Source: Comamonas antarctica
GTDB lineage: Bacteria > Pseudomonadota > Gammaproteobacteria > Burkholderiales > Burkholderiaceae_C
Length of the DNA: 64,000 bases
Direction of reading: 5' to 3'
NCBI RefSeq assembly: GCF_013363755.1
Contig: NZ_CP054840.1
Location: 2,783,501-2,847,500, forward strand
Both the position numbers and the translations under genes were made by a program. How positions within the stretch are numbered: position 1 is the stretch's first letter; each line of letters opens with the position of its first letter. The notes under the pieces are model-generated. The model was not told the origin of the DNA and did no database searches. It saw only the letters and a list, made by a program, of their open reading frames with translations. This document shows, in pieces, positions 38,482-51,437 of this stretch.

Positions 38482-39135
38482 CTATTTCAAGCCCATGCCC
38501 ACCAGAAAGGTTTCCGACGACTTGTCACGCGAGGCCTTGGGCTTGATCGGCTTGACCACCTTGAAGGTCTGCTTGAACAGGTCCACCAGCTCGGTGTAGC
38601 CGCTGCCGTGGAACAGCTTGACCACCAGCGCGCCCTCGGGCTTCATGTGCTGCTTGGTGAAATCCACCGCGAGTTCGATCAGCAGCGCGATGCGCGCGGC
38701 GTCCGTCGAGCCGTTGCCCGACAGATTGGGCGCCATGTCGGAAACCACCACATCCACCTTCTTGCCGTCGAGCAGCGCCTCGAGCTCGGCCAGCACCGCC
38801 TCCTCGCGAAAGTCGCCCTGCAGGAAATGCACGCCTTCGATCGGCTCCATGTGCAGCAGGTCGAGCCCGATGATGCGGCCGTTGAGCTCGCCCGCGGCCG
38901 CTCCCTTGGGCGAGAGCTTGCGGCGCACGTACTGGCTCCAGGCGCCCGGCGTGCAGCCCAGGTCGACAACGAAGTCGCCAGGCCGGATCAGGTTCAACTG
39001 CTCGTCGATCTCCTTGAGCTTGTACGCCGCGCGGGCGCGGAATCCCTCGACTTTGGCGAGTTTCACGTAGGTGTCGTTGACATGGTCATTGAGCCATGCC
39101 TTATTGACCTTCTTGCTTTTGGTCTTGGTTTTCAT
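38482..39135 (-). CDS. rlmE: 23S rRNA (uridine2552-2'-O)-methyltransferase
   Basis: A 217-residue RrmJ/FtsJ enzyme that methylates U2552 in the A loop. The SAM motif is [15 protein letters not shown], followed by [15 protein letters not shown] and [17 protein letters not shown], and the catalytic Lys is in [11 protein letters not shown] lysine-rich head precedes the domain. It heads the rlmE-ftsH-folP-glmM run, separated from ftsH by a 143-base gap likely to hold a promoter, and diverges from yhbY across 32 bases. Confidence 0.97.
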   Translation of the reverse strand: MKTKTKSKKVNKAWLNDHVNDTYVKLAKVEGFRARAAYKLKEIDEQLNLIRPGDFVVDLGCTPGAWSQYVRRKLSPKGAAAGELNGRIIGLDLLHMEPIEGVHFLQGDFREEAVLAELEALLDGKKVDVVVSDMAPNLSGNGSTDAARIALLIELAVDFTKQHMKPEGALVVKLFHGSGYTELVDLFKQTFKVVKPIKPKASRDKSSETFLVGMGLK

Positions 39136-39167
39136 GCTGATTACGTCCTGCCTAGATAATACGGGCT

Positions 39168-39644
39168 ATGCCCCAAATTCAATTGACTCCCGCACAGCGC
39201 CGGGAACACCGCGCCAACGCCCACCATCTCGACCCCGTGGTCATGATCGGCGGCGACGGCCTCACGCCGGCCGTGCAAAAAGAAATCCATGCGGCCCTCA
39301 ATGCCCACGGCCTGATCAAGGTCCGTGTGTTCAACGACGACCGCGCCGCGCGCGACCAGATCTACCAGCAACTCGCCGACGAGCTCGACGCCGCGCCGAT
39401 CCAGCACATCGGCAAGCTGCTGGTGCTGTGGCGCCCGATTCCCGAAAAGGAAAAGACCGTCGACGAGGACCGCATGCCCGGCCCGCGCGACGTCAAGGTG
39501 CTCAAGTTCAGCTCGCGCGGTGGCCAGCGCCCCGAAGTCAAGCAGCTGCGCGTGCTGGGCAACCAGCGCCTCACGGCCGGCGGCACCATCAAGCGCGCCA
39601 AGGTCAAGCAAAAGTCCATCAAGAAGCGCCAGCAAGGCGACTGA
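39168..39644 (+). CDS. yhbY: YhbY-family RNA-binding protein (CRM domain)
   Basis: A 158-residue protein. Residues 1-95 are a CRM domain: LTPAQRREHRANAHHLDPVVMIGGDGLTPAV, the GxxG-like loop, and HIGKLLVLWRP. This domain binds the large ribosomal subunit or its precursors. The basic tail (residues 110-158, ending IKKRQQGD) is longer than in the ~97-residue Escherichia coli protein and is typical of Burkholderiales. A GATAAT box at 39155-39160 lies only 8 bases before the ATG, so a near-leaderless transcript is possible. Confidence 0.93.
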   Translation: MPQIQLTPAQRREHRANAHHLDPVVMIGGDGLTPAVQKEIHAALNAHGLIKVRVFNDDRAARDQIYQQLADELDAAPIQHIGKLLVLWRPIPEKEKTVDEDRMPGPRDVKVLKFSSRGGQRPEVKQLRVLGNQRLTAGGTIKRAKVKQKSIKKRQQGD

Positions 39645-39665
39645 AGCCAGCCCGCCGCGTAGCCC

Positions 39666-40418
39666 ATGAACGAAACTTCGACCTCCGCGGCGCGCGAGCG
39701 CCACATCATCTGCATGAAATGGGGCACGAAATACGGCCCCGAATACGTCAACCGGCTCTATGCCATGGTGCGGCGCCATCTGCAGGGTGATTTTCGCTTT
39801 GTCTGCCTGACCGACGACAGCCAGGGGATTCGTCCCGAGGTCCAGTGCTTTCCGATTCCCTCGCTCGACCTGCCCGCGGGCCTGCCCGAGCGCGGCTGGA
39901 CCAAACTCGCCACCTTCACCGAGGACCTGTACGGCCTGCGCGGCACGGCGCTGTTCCTCGACGTCGATGTGGTCGTGACCGGCCCGCTCGACGATTTCTT
40001 CACGCTGCCCGGCGAGTTCCGCATCATCCACGACTACAAGCGCCCCTGGCGGATCACGGGCAATTCGTCCGTCTACCGCTGGGAGCTGGGCGCGCATCCC
40101 GATGTGCTGGCCTACTTCCGCAGCCACTTCGAGGATATCCGCAGGAAGTTCCGCAACGAGCAGGCCTACCTCTCCGACTTCCTGCATCGCCAGGGCAAGC
40201 TGCAGTACTGGCCGGCCGAATGGTGCCCGAGCTTCAAGTACCACGGCATTCCGCGCTGGCCCACCAATTACTGGAAGCCGCCGTTCGTGCCCGCAGGCGC
40301 GCGCGTGGTGATCTTCCACGGCGAATGCAATCCGCCCGATGCGCTCGCGGGCCGGCGCAACCGGCGTTTTCGCTTCATCCAGCCCGCGACCTGGGTCGCG
40401 GAACACTGGCGCGAATGA
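39666..40418 (+). CDS. Putative small glycosyltransferase with DxD-like motif
   Basis: A 250-residue soluble protein. It opens HIICMKWGTKYGPEYVNRLYAMVRRHL, and the segment GTALFLDVDVVVTGPLDDFF is a DxD-type nucleotide-sugar/metal site like that of GT-A enzymes of family 8 or 32. FHGECNPPDAL near the end resembles the conserved HxGxxKP region of such proteins. Sugar and acceptor are unknown. It follows yhbY by 21 bases in the same direction but has no evident link to ribosome biology. Confidence 0.72.
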   Translation: MNETSTSAARERHIICMKWGTKYGPEYVNRLYAMVRRHLQGDFRFVCLTDDSQGIRPEVQCFPIPSLDLPAGLPERGWTKLATFTEDLYGLRGTALFLDVDVVVTGPLDDFFTLPGEFRIIHDYKRPWRITGNSSVYRWELGAHPDVLAYFRSHFEDIRRKFRNEQAYLSDFLHRQGKLQYWPAEWCPSFKYHGIPRWPTNYWKPPFVPAGARVVIFHGECNPPDALAGRRNRRFRFIQPATWVAEHWRE

Positions 40419-40448
40419 ACGCTTGAGGCGCGGCGCGCCGGACTGGAC

Positions 40449-40481
40449 AAAAAAGGCGGTTCCTCGGAACCGCCTTTTTTT
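40449..40481. terminator. Bidirectional terminator
   Basis: A long stem AAAAAAGGCGGTTCC/GGAACCGCCTTTTTTT with a tiny loop between the convergent glycosyltransferase gene and the DUF4149 gene; T runs occur on both strands. Confidence 0.93.
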
Positions 40482-40501
40482 CGCCTTGCAATACACGCGC
40501 T

Positions 40502-40936
40502 CTAAGGCTGTGGCGCACTGGTGCGCCACAGCACGCGCAGCGCGCAAACCCATTGCAGCGCATACATCAGCGTGCCGACGCTGTGCCACAGCCGCAGGTC
40601 CTGCTTGGCCACGATGCGCGGCGAGACGCCGAACTGCACCAGCAGCGCCAGCAGCATGCCGCCGATCAACAAGGCCAGCACGTCGCGCGCCCAGGGCTCC
40701 TCGGCTTCGGCATGGCGGCGCTTGGCCAGCACCAGCAGCAGCGCCGTGCAGGCCACCGACACCCAGGTCTGGGCCGTGAACAGCGTGGCCGCCATGCGCC
40801 CGGCCATGGCCGGCGTGGGCAGGTGTGCAAACAGCAGCGGTACGGCAATGAAGCCGATGACGCTCAGGCCGCCCCACCACAGCGCGGCGGCCAGCACCGG
40901 CAGGCGCTGCGGCAGTTGCGAAGCGAATTTCGCCAT
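40502..40936 (-). CDS. DUF4149 integral membrane protein
   Basis: A 144-residue protein with four hydrophobic helices (about 13-37, 53-70, 84-103 and 120-136). The start LPVLAAALWWGGLSVIGFIAVPLLFAHL and the pattern in MAATLFTAQTWVSV match the DUF4149 family. Function is unknown. It is 8 bases downstream of greA on the same strand, a neighbourhood conserved in Comamonadaceae, so it is probably cotranscribed with greA. Confidence 0.88.
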   Translation of the reverse strand: MAKFASQLPQRLPVLAAALWWGGLSVIGFIAVPLLFAHLPTPAMAGRMAATLFTAQTWVSVACTALLLVLAKRRHAEAEEPWARDVLALLIGGMLLALLVQFGVSPRIVAKQDLRLWHSVGTLMYALQWVCALRVLWRTSAPQP

Positions 40937-40944
40937 GGCGTGCC

Positions 40945-41421
40945 TCAGAGGTAGCGCACCGCCACCACTTCGTAGCGGCGCAGGCCGCCCGGGGCCTGGA
41001 CTTCGGCGGTGTCGCCCTCTTCCTTGCCGATCAGCGCGCGTGCGATCGGGCTGGAGATGTTGATCAGGCCTTCCTTGAGGTCGGCCTCGTCTTCGCCGAC
41101 GATCTGGTAGGTCACGCTGTCGCCGGTGTTCTCGTCCTCGAGCTCCACCGTGGCGCCGAACACCACGCGGCCGCCCGCATCCACCGCGGTCGGGTCGATG
41201 ATCTGCGCCGCCGACAGCTTGCCTTCGACTTCGAGAATGCGGCCTTCGATGAAGCCCTGGCGGTCCTTGGCGGCTTCGTACTCGGCGTTTTCGCTCAGGT
41301 CGCCCTGGGCGCGCGCTTCGGCAATCGCCTGGATGACGCTGGGGCGCTCGATGGTCTTCAGGCGGTGCAGCTCGGCCTTGAGCTTTTCGGCACCGCGCTT
41401 GGTAATCGGGATGGTGGCCAT
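40945..41421 (-). CDS. greA: Transcription elongation factor GreA
   Basis: A 158-residue factor that triggers RNA cleavage in backtracked RNA polymerase. The coiled-coil arm carries the acidic tip [22 protein letters not shown] (Asp and Glu at about 41-44). The C-terminal domain contains [14 protein letters not shown]. The start [14 protein letters not shown] at 41421 is the standard one; upstream in-frame extension is rejected. Confidence 0.98.
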   Translation of the reverse strand: MATIPITKRGAEKLKAELHRLKTIERPSVIQAIAEARAQGDLSENAEYEAAKDRQGFIEGRILEVEGKLSAAQIIDPTAVDAGGRVVFGATVELEDENTGDSVTYQIVGEDEADLKEGLINISSPIARALIGKEEGDTAEVQAPGGLRRYEVVAVRYL

Positions 41422-41547
41422 TGCTAATTCTCCACGTTCAGCAGGTTCCGCGCCGGGCGCGGCAGTTCCATAAAAAAAACCAGCGGATGCCCGGGACACG
41501 GGGCTGCATTGCCTGGGCGCGCAGCCATGGTCGCGCGCCCCAAAAGC

Positions 41548-41577
41548 AAACCGCCGCACGTTGCCGCGCGGCGGTTT
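41548..41577 (-). terminator. Probable terminator after carB
   Basis: A 10-bp stem AAACCGCCGC/GCGGCGGTTT with a 10-base loop lies 65 bases beyond carB. The minus-strand tail is TTTGCTTTTG, an interrupted T run, so efficiency is uncertain. The rest of the 41422-41641 gap shows nothing else recognisable. Confidence 0.6.
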
Positions 41578-41641
41578 CTGGTCATGGGTCCATTATGCCG
41601 CGATTGGCGCGGCAATCACCCGGTATAACCCGGGCTGGTGC

Positions 41642-44892
<3,251 letters not shown>

Positions 44893-44893
<1 letters not shown>

Positions 44894-46068
44894 TATTTGT
44901 TCTCCTGGGCCTTGGCCATCAGTGCCGTGAAGCGGTCAAACATATAGGCGATGTCATGCGGGCCGGGCGATGCTTCGGGGTGGCCCTGGAAGCAGAACGC
45001 AGGCTTGTCGGTGCGCTCCAGCCCCTGCAGCGTGCCGTCGAACAGGCTCACGTGGGTCGGGCGCAGGTTGGCGGGCAGCGTGTCCATGTCGACGGAGAAA
45101 CCGTGGTTCTGGCTGGTGATGCTCACGCGGCCGGTGTCCAGGTCCTTGACCGGATGGTTGGCGCCATGGTGGCTGTTGGCCATCTTGTACGTGGTCGCGC
45201 CCGAGGCCAGCGCCATCAGCTGGTGGCCCAGGCAGATGCCGAAGGTGGGCACGCCGGCTTCGATCAGCTCGGCCGTGGCCTTGATCGCGTAGTCGCAGGG
45301 CTGCGGGTCGCCCGGGCCGTTCGACAGGAACACGCCATCGGGGTTGAGCGCCATCACTTCGGACGCCGGTGTCTGTGCCGGCACCACGGTGAGCCTGCAG
45401 CCGCGCTGGGCCAGCATGCGCAGGATGTTGAGCTTGACGCCGTAGTCGTAGGCCACGACATGGAAGCGCGGCTCGGTCAACGTGCCGTAGCCGCCTTCGA
45501 GCTGCCACTCGGTCTGGTCCCAGGTATACGTCTTGGTGGTCGACACCACCTTGGCCAGGTCCAGGCCCTTCATCGACGGCGCGGCCTTGGCTGCGGCCAG
45601 GGCTTCGTCAATGCGCTCCTGGGTCACGCTCTCGCCCTGCGCCAGGCCGACGATCGCACCGTTTTGCGCGCCCTTGTCGCGCAGCAGGCGCGTGAGCTTG
45701 CGGGTATCGATGTTGGCGATGCCGACGGTGTTCTCGCGCACCAGGTACTCGGACAGGGTCTCGGTCTTGCGGAAGTTGCTGGCCAGCAACGGCAGGTCCT
45801 TGATGATCAGTCCTGCGGCATGGACCTTTACAGCCTCGATATCCTCGGCGTTGACGCCATAGTTGCCGATGTGCGGATACGTGAGCGTCACGATCTGCTG
45901 GCAATAGCTTGGGTCGGTGAGGATTTCCTGATAGCCGGTGATCGCGGTGTTGAACACCACTTCGCCGACGGTGGTGCCGACTGCACCGATCGAGTTGCCG
46001 ATAAAGACCGTGCCGTCTGCGAGCGCCAGGATGGCTGGGGGGAAGGTTCCCTTGAGAGACAAAAGCAC
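44893..46068 (-). CDS. carA: Carbamoyl-phosphate synthase small subunit (glutaminase)
   Basis: A 391-residue class I amidotransferase that supplies ammonia to CarB. The N-terminal domain begins [18 protein letters not shown]. The glutaminase domain has the nucleophile Cys in [15 protein letters not shown] and the His-Glu pair in [12 protein letters not shown]. The start is GTG at 46068, with GGAGAA four bases upstream. A consensus -10 box lies at 46195-46200, giving a leader of about 120 bases. Confidence 0.98.
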
Positions 46069-46194
46069 TGGGTTCTCCGGTTCTAATTACGGTTACGCCC
46101 AGCGAGCCTGGACGTGAGTCCGGCTGTAGCTTGTGATGCGGGGGAAGGCTCGAAGCGGCGCTAGGCGTAGATGTGGAATGCTTGAAAGCCGCCC

Positions 46195-46200
46195 ATTATA
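46195..46200 (-). promoter_or_regulatory. -10 element of the carAB promoter
   Basis: On the minus strand a perfect TATAAT, about 127 bases before the carA GTG. No strong -35 is visible at 16-18 bp. The gap 46069-46447 between carA and the methyltransferase gene holds this promoter and leader and, from 46317, the inverted repeat below. Confidence 0.55.
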
Positions 46201-46316
46201 GCCGTGAGCCATGACAGGCGTTTGGCAGCGCCAGGGATTACCCGAGAGGGCAGGAGACCTATACGGCCGCGCAGCCGTCAAAGGCTACGCAGCTTTCCCG
46301 CGGGCAGGCCGCTCAT

Positions 46317-46404
46317 GGTTCGACAGGCTCACCACGAACGGTTTTGTCCGGCGTCCGGAACTCACCACGAACGGTTTTCCCGTTCGTCCTGAGCTTGTCG
46401 AAGG
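46317..46404. repeat. REP-like inverted repeat upstream of carA
   Basis: A 25-base arm (46317-46341, GGTTCGACAGGCTCACCACG…) is matched in inverse orientation by 46380-46404 with two or three differences. A truncated direct copy of the inner part (CTCACCACGAACGGTTTT) lies between, at 46361-46378. The TTCGACAGGCTCA…GAACGG core is a widely dispersed intergenic motif in proteobacteria, recalled from memory. Confidence 0.8.
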
Positions 46405-46447
46405 ATGAATGGCAGCCGTACAAACAGCGGCGACTCACCCACCGGCG

Positions 46448-47224
46448 CTACCCTGCAGCCGCAAGCGCGCTCGCATGCAGGCAGATCGCTGCCGCCGCCG
46501 CCACATTCAGCGACTCCTCGCCGCCGGGCTGCCCGATGCGCACCTGCAGCGCCGCCAGGGCCTCGACCGCCGGGCCCACGCCCTGCCCCTCGTGGCCCAT
46601 GGCCCAGGCGCAGGGCCAGGGCAGATTGGTGTGCTGGATCAGCTTGCCCTGGTGCGAGCTGGTGACGATCAGCGGCACCTGCAGCGCTTCGAGCGCCGAC
46701 GCTTCGGCGCCTTCGACCAGATGCAGGCCGAAATGCGCGCCCATGCCCGCGCGCAGCACCTTCTGGCTCCACAGCGCGGCCGTGCCCTTGAGCGCCACGA
46801 CCTGGGTGAAACCAAACGCCGCCGCGCTGCGCAGGATGGAGCCGACGTTGCCGGCATCCTGCACGCGGTCGAGCACCACCGTGGCCTGGCCCGGTTGCGG
46901 CTCCTGGCCCGGCAGCCATTCGAGCAGATAGCCCATGCGCGCCGGCGACTCCAGGCCGCTGATGTCGGCAAACAGCGCATCGGCCAGCACCACGACCTTG
47001 CGCGCGGCCTGGGCCCACTCGGCAGGCACCTGCGGCCAGAACGATTCGGCGAACACCGCGATTTCCGGGCGCAGGCCGCGCGCCAGCGCCGCGCGGCACA
47101 GGTGGTCGCCTTCGAGCCAGACCCGGCCCTGCTTGCGATACGCGGTGCTGTCATGCGACAGCTTGCGCAACTCCTTCACGAAGGAGTTGTCGCGCGAATG
47201 GATGGGTGTCACAGGTGAGGTCAT
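46448..47224 (-). CDS. TrmH/SpoU-family RNA 2'-O-methyltransferase
   Basis: A 258-residue SPOUT enzyme. The N-terminal substrate-binding domain runs from NSFVKELRKLSHDS to about 90. The knotted catalytic domain has the three motifs VVLDRVQDAGNVGSILRSAAAFG, WALGHEGQGV-like AWAMGHEGQGV and the C-terminal LNVAAAAAICLHAS. The target is probably a ribose in 23S rRNA, but RlmB-type and TrmH-type members cannot be separated with confidence. It is downstream of rnhB across a 178-base gap filled by a repeat. Confidence 0.9.
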   Translation of the reverse strand: MTSPVTPIHSRDNSFVKELRKLSHDSTAYRKQGRVWLEGDHLCRAALARGLRPEIAVFAESFWPQVPAEWAQAARKVVVLADALFADISGLESPARMGYLLEWLPGQEPQPGQATVVLDRVQDAGNVGSILRSAAAFGFTQVVALKGTAALWSQKVLRAGMGAHFGLHLVEGAEASALEALQVPLIVTSSHQGKLIQHTNLPWPCAWAMGHEGQGVGPAVEALAALQVRIGQPGGEESLNVAAAAAICLHASALAAAG

Positions 47225-47319
47225 AGCCGTTCAAGTGAAAATTTTCAATCAACCAATGGTGCTGCCCACCGCATGCAGCCTTGAAAACCGGCGCGAGCCA
47301 GGTCAGGGCCACCGAGCAA

Positions 47320-47412
47320 GGGCCGCCCCGCAGCGAGGGTGGCGTCCCCCTCCACCGAAGGTTGAGAGGGGGAAGCGCGGAGTGGCCCGGCCACGTAGTC
47401 GCTCAGGGGGTG
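47320..47412. repeat. Palindromic intergenic repeat element, Comamonadaceae type
   Basis: GC-rich stretch with an internal stem TCCCCCTC/GAGGGGGA (47345-47352 with 47366-47373) and a trailing GTAGTCGCTCAGGGGGTG. It closely resembles the dispersed intergenic element seen in Acidovorax/Delftia-like genomes (from memory). It fills most of the gap between rnhB and the methyltransferase gene and runs into the 3' end of rnhB. Edges are approximate. Confidence 0.7.
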
Positions 47413-48032
47413 CACACCATGACCTGGGAGACGGGAGAAAAGGAGCGGCGGTGCTCGGGGCACGCGCCATGCGCCTGCAAGGCCGTCAGATGCGCGGGCG
47501 TGCCATAGCCCTTGTGGCCGGCAAAGCCATAGGCTGGATACTGCTCGTGCAGGCGCTCGCACCAGCGGTCGCGGTGCACCTTGGCCAGGATCGAGGCTGC
47601 GGATATCGCCTGCACCAGCGCATCGCCCTTGACGATGGCTTCGGCCTGCATGTCCAGCACCGGAATGCGGTTGCCGTCCACCAGCACCAGCACCGGCTTC
47701 AGGCGCAGCCCCATCACCGCACGGCGCATCGCCAGCATCGTCGCCTGCAGGATGTTGAGCTGGTCGATCTCCTGCACGCTGGCCTCGGCGATCGAGCAGC
47801 ACAGCGCCTTGGCGCGGATCTCGTCGAACAGCGCCTCGCGGCGTGCGGCCGTGAGCTTCTTGGAATCGGCCAGGCCGGTGATCGGGTTCAGGTCGTCGAG
47901 GATCACGGCCGCCGCCACCACCGGACCGGCCAGAGGGCCCCGCCCCGCCTCGTCCACCCCGGCTACCAGGCCGGGCGGATGCCACGGCAAGCAGGCCTGT
48001 TCAGGTGGAAGAGACAACTTTCTGGATAGCAT
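47403..48032 (-). CDS. rnhB: Ribonuclease HII
   Basis: Cuts 5' to ribonucleotides embedded in DNA. The 209-residue product carries the first catalytic pair in [16 protein letters not shown], the SKKL motif in [19 protein letters not shown] and the second Asp region [17 protein letters not shown]. The body ends at the usual EHRRSFSPV; the last ~10 residues and stop codon are read from the adjacent repeat. The ATG at 48032 overlaps the lpxB end by 32 bases and a longer frame to 48068 is less likely. Confidence 0.95.
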   Translation of the reverse strand: MLSRKLSLPPEQACLPWHPPGLVAGVDEAGRGPLAGPVVAAAVILDDLNPITGLADSKKLTAARREALFDEIRAKALCCSIAEASVQEIDQLNILQATMLAMRRAVMGLRLKPVLVLVDGNRIPVLDMQAEAIVKGDALVQAISAASILAKVHRDRWCERLHEQYPAYGFAGHKGYGTPAHLTALQAHGACPEHRRSFSPVSQVMVCTP

Positions 48033-49158
48033 CAGCAGCCAATCGGGCGGTATCGCGCCGCAGCACATGGTGCAGCGCTGTGAAGCGCTGCTCTAGCGCC
48101 TCAATGGTTGAGGGGGAATCGCTGCGCGCGCGCAGCCAGCGCGAGACTTCGGCCGCCAGGGCCTCGGGCGTGGCCGCATCCTGCAGCAGCTCCGGCACGA
48201 CGAACTCGCCGCACAGGATGTTGGGCAGGCCGACCCAGGGCTGGAGCTGCTTGCGGCGCATCAGCCGCCAGCTCAGCGGCTGCATGCGGTAGCCAATGAC
48301 CATCGGCCGCTTGAACAGCGCGGCCTCCAGCGTCGCCGTGCCGCTGGCGATCAGCGTGCAGTCGCAGGCCGCCAGCGCATCGTGCGACCGGCCCTGCAGG
48401 ATATGGATGCGGCCATCGAGGCCCGCGGCCTGGGCGGCGGCGCGCACCTTGTCGATCAGCGCCGGCACGGCCGGCACGATGATTTCCAGCGCCGGAAAAT
48501 CCTGGCGCAAGCGCGCCGCGGCCGCGAAAAACGCGGGCGCGATATAGCGGATTTCGGAATTGCGGCTGCCCGGCAGCACGGCCAGTACCAGCGCATCGGG
48601 TGCCAGGCCCAGGCGCGCGCGCGCGGCCAGGCGGTCTGGCTCGAGCGGGATCACGCTGGCCAGCGGGTGGCCGACATAGGTGGCATCGATGCCGTGGGAC
48701 GCCAGCAGCTCGGGCTCGAAGGGAAAGATGCACAGCACATGGTCGGCCGCGCGGCGGATCTTCTCCACCCGGTTGGCGCGCCAGGCCCAGATCGAAGGAC
48801 AGATGAAATGCACGGTCTTGATGCCGCCAGCGCGCAGGTCGGCTTCGAGCCCCAGGTTGAAGTCGGGTGCGTCGACGCCGACGAATACGCTCGGCGGCGC
48901 GGCCAGCAGCCGCTCGCGCAGTTGCCGGCGCGTGCGCAGCAGCTCGGCCAGGCGCTGGAAGACTTCAAGGTTGTAGCCATGCACGGCAAGCCGCTGGCTA
49001 TCCCACCAGGCATCGAAACCGCGCGCCTGCATTTGCGGCCCGCCAATTCCCATGCTTTGCAGCCCAGGCCACCGGGTCTTGAGGCCGTCGAGGATCAGGC
49101 CGGCCAGCAGGTCGCCCGAGGTCTCGCCGGCCACCATTGCCACGCGTTCCGTTGCCAT
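48001..49158 (-). CDS. lpxB: Lipid-A-disaccharide synthase
   Basis: Condenses UDP-2,3-diacylglucosamine with lipid X to form the lipid A disaccharide. The 385-residue GT-B enzyme starts with [15 protein letters not shown]. The membrane-contact and sugar-binding segments ([63 protein letters not shown]) are all typical. It lies 12 bases after lpxA and overlaps rnhB, the common lpxA-lpxB-rnhB order. Confidence 0.98.
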   Translation of the reverse strand: MATERVAMVAGETSGDLLAGLILDGLKTRWPGLQSMGIGGPQMQARGFDAWWDSQRLAVHGYNLEVFQRLAELLRTRRQLRERLLAAPPSVFVGVDAPDFNLGLEADLRAGGIKTVHFICPSIWAWRANRVEKIRRAADHVLCIFPFEPELLASHGIDATYVGHPLASVIPLEPDRLAARARLGLAPDALVLAVLPGSRNSEIRYIAPAFFAAAARLRQDFPALEIIVPAVPALIDKVRAAAQAAGLDGRIHILQGRSHDALAACDCTLIASGTATLEAALFKRPMVIGYRMQPLSWRLMRRKQLQPWVGLPNILCGEFVVPELLQDAATPEALAAEVSRWLRARSDSPSTIEALEQRFTALHHVLRRDTARLAADAIQKVVSST

Positions 49159-49170
49159 CGCCCGTTCCCG

Positions 49171-49965
49171 TCAGCGCGCAATGCCGCGCTTCGAGCCCGC
49201 AATGAATTGGCTCAGGGCTTGGATATCGGCGGCGGCCTCGGGGTATTGCGCGGCCAGCGCGTCGATGGCCTGGCGTGCGGCTTCGAGCGTGAGACCCTGG
49301 CGGTACAACAGCCGGTGCATCTGCTTGACCGCGGCCAGCCGCTCGGGGGCGAACCCGCGCCGGCGCAGGCCTTCGAGGTTGAAGCCGCGCACCGACAGCG
49401 GATTGCCGTCGACCAGCATGAAGGGCGGCACGTCCTGCGAAATGTGGCTGGCGAAGCCGGCCATGACATGCGCGCCGATCTGCGTGAACTGGTGCACGCC
49501 GGTGAGGCCGCCCAGGATGGCATGGTCGCCGACCTTGACATGGCCGGCCAGGGTCGCGTTGTTGGCCAGCACCGTGTGGTTGCCCACCACGCAGTCATGC
49601 GCGATGTGCACATAGGCCATGATCCAGTTGTCGTTGCCGACCTGGGTCAACCCTTCGTCCTGGACGGTGCCGGTGTTGAAGGTGCAGAACTCGCGGATGG
49701 TGTTGCGGTCGCCAATCACCAGCCGGGTCGGCTCGTCGGCATACTTCTTGTCCTGCGGCTGGGCGCCCAGCGAGGCAAACTGGAAGATCTTGTTGTCCGC
49801 GCCAATCGTCGTATGGCCTTCGATGACGCAATGCGCGCCCACGCTGGTGCCGGCGCCGATGCGGACATGCGGGCCGACCACGGCATAGGGCCCGACCGTC
49901 ACCGATGCGTCGAGCTGGGCCGCGGGATCGACCAGCGCGGTGGAATGGATGCGGCTCACGACCAA
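49171..49965 (-). CDS. lpxA: UDP-N-acetylglucosamine acyltransferase
   Basis: First step of lipid A synthesis: 3-O-acylation of UDP-GlcNAc. The 264-residue protein is a left-handed beta helix of hexapeptide repeats, with the catalytic His in [13 protein letters not shown] and the helical C-terminal domain ([23 protein letters not shown]). The start is a TTG at 49965 with GAGGA seven bases upstream; a GTG at 49959 is in frame. It follows fabZ by 10 bases. Confidence 0.97.
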   Translation of the reverse strand: MVVSRIHSTALVDPAAQLDASVTVGPYAVVGPHVRIGAGTSVGAHCVIEGHTTIGADNKIFQFASLGAQPQDKKYADEPTRLVIGDRNTIREFCTFNTGTVQDEGLTQVGNDNWIMAYVHIAHDCVVGNHTVLANNATLAGHVKVGDHAILGGLTGVHQFTQIGAHVMAGFASHISQDVPPFMLVDGNPLSVRGFNLEGLRRRGFAPERLAAVKQMHRLLYRQGLTLEAARQAIDALAAQYPEAAADIQALSQFIAGSKRGIAR

Positions 49966-49975
49966 AGCTGCGTCC

Positions 49976-50416
49976 TCAACCGACGGCGCGCATGGTGCAC
50001 ATCAGGTCGGCTTCGCATGCCACCTCGTCACCCACGCGGGCCACGCCCTTGAACTTCCAGATGCCGCCACGCACGCGGTCGATGGTGATCTCGAGCACGA
50101 GCTGGTCGCCGGGCTCGACCGGACGCTTGAAGCGCGCGGCGTCGATGCCGACGAAGTAGTAGATATTGTTTTCGTCCGGCACCTGGCCCATGGCGTCGAA
50201 CGCCAGCAGGCCGGCGGCCTGGGCCAGCGCTTCGAGCATCAGCACGCCCGGCATCACCGGACGGCCAGGGAAATGTCCCTGGAAATACGGCTCATTGAAC
50301 GTGACGTTCTTGATGGCCTTGATGCGTTGGTTGCTCTCGAGCTCGAGTACCTTGTCCACCAGCAAAAAAGGGTAGCGGTGGGGCAGTTGCTTGAGAATTG
50401 CGTGGATATCCATCAT
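49976..50416 (-). CDS. fabZ: 3-hydroxyacyl-ACP dehydratase FabZ
   Basis: Dehydrates 3-hydroxyacyl-ACP in fatty acid elongation and competes with LpxA/LpxD for the same acyl donor. The 146-residue hot-dog protein begins [23 protein letters not shown]. The catalytic His lies in [23 protein letters not shown] together with its Glu. Tandem ATG codons (50416 and 50413) overlap the lpxD stop, so it is coupled to lpxD. Confidence 0.98.
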   Translation of the reverse strand: MMDIHAILKQLPHRYPFLLVDKVLELESNQRIKAIKNVTFNEPYFQGHFPGRPVMPGVLMLEALAQAAGLLAFDAMGQVPDENNIYYFVGIDAARFKRPVEPGDQLVLEITIDRVRGGIWKFKGVARVGDEVACEADLMCTMRAVG

Positions 50417-51414
50417 TGCGTTCCGTTCTTGCTGTCCTGCTGCTGCTGCTGCTCGAGTGCCTTGATGCGCTCGCGCAGGCTGTGCAGCTGCTTCAGAGTG
50501 GCAGCATTTTTTTCCCATTTGTTGTTTTCATCGACAGGAAACACTCCTGTATAGACGCCGGGCTTGTTCAAAGAACGCATCACCACGGTCGCCGCCGAAA
50601 CATGCACATTCTCGGCCAATTCGAGGTGTCCGAGCACGACTGCACCGCCTCCCACGGTGCAATGCGCACCAATGCGCGCGCTGCCGGCCACGCCCGCGCA
50701 TCCGGCCATCGCGACATGCGCGCCGAGATGCACGTTGTGCCCGATCTGCACGAGATTATCCAGCTTGACGCCATTCTCGATCACGGTGTCGTCCAGCGCG
50801 CCGCGATCGATGCAGGTGTTGGCGCCGATCTCCACGTCATCGCCCACGCGCACGGCGCCCAGCTGCTCGATCTTCACCCAGGTGCCACGCTCGGGCGCGA
50901 ACCCGAAGCCGTCGGCGCCCAGCACCACGCCCGAGTGCAATATGCAGCGCGCGCCGACGCTGCAGTTCTCGCCCACCGTCACGCGCGACTTCAGCACCGT
51001 GCCGGCGCCGATGCGCGCGCCGCGCTCGACCACGCACAGCGGCCCCACATAGGCCGTGGGGTCGACCTCGGCCAGCGGGTCGACCACCGCGCTGGGATGC
51101 ACGCCGCAGCGCACCTGATGCGCCTGCTCATGCTGCTTCCAAAGCTGCGTGGCACGCGCGAAATACACATAGGGGTTGTCCGCCACGATGCACGCCCCGC
51201 GCTGCATCGCGGCCTCCCGCATCGCGGGCGCCACAATGACACAGGCCGCCTTGGAGGCGGCCAGTTGCTGCTGGTAGCGCGGATTGCTCAGGAAGCTCAA
51301 GTCTCCCGGGCCTGCGGAGTCCAGCGGGGCGATGCGGAAGATCTCCGTATCGCTGCCCGCCAGCTCCAGCGTTCCTCCCAGCGCACCCACAATTTGCCCG
51401 AGTGACAAGCTCAC
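50413..51414 (-). CDS. lpxD: UDP-3-O-(3-hydroxyacyl)glucosamine N-acyltransferase
   Basis: Third step of lipid A synthesis. The 333-residue protein has an N-terminal uridine-binding domain ([14 protein letters not shown]…[10 protein letters not shown]), then a long hexapeptide-repeat helix with the catalytic His in [20 protein letters not shown] and a helical tail ending in a Gln run. The start is GTG at 51414; the frame is open through skp upstream in a shadow frame, which is rejected. The stop overlaps fabZ. Confidence 0.96.
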   Translation of the reverse strand: MSLSLGQIVGALGGTLELAGSDTEIFRIAPLDSAGPGDLSFLSNPRYQQQLAASKAACVIVAPAMREAAMQRGACIVADNPYVYFARATQLWKQHEQAHQVRCGVHPSAVVDPLAEVDPTAYVGPLCVVERGARIGAGTVLKSRVTVGENCSVGARCILHSGVVLGADGFGFAPERGTWVKIEQLGAVRVGDDVEIGANTCIDRGALDDTVIENGVKLDNLVQIGHNVHLGAHVAMAGCAGVAGSARIGAHCTVGGGAVVLGHLELAENVHVSAATVVMRSLNKPGVYTGVFPVDENNKWEKNAATLKQLHSLRERIKALEQQQQQDSKNGTQ

Positions 51415-51437
51415 TGTCTGTACGTCTTCTAAGGCGA

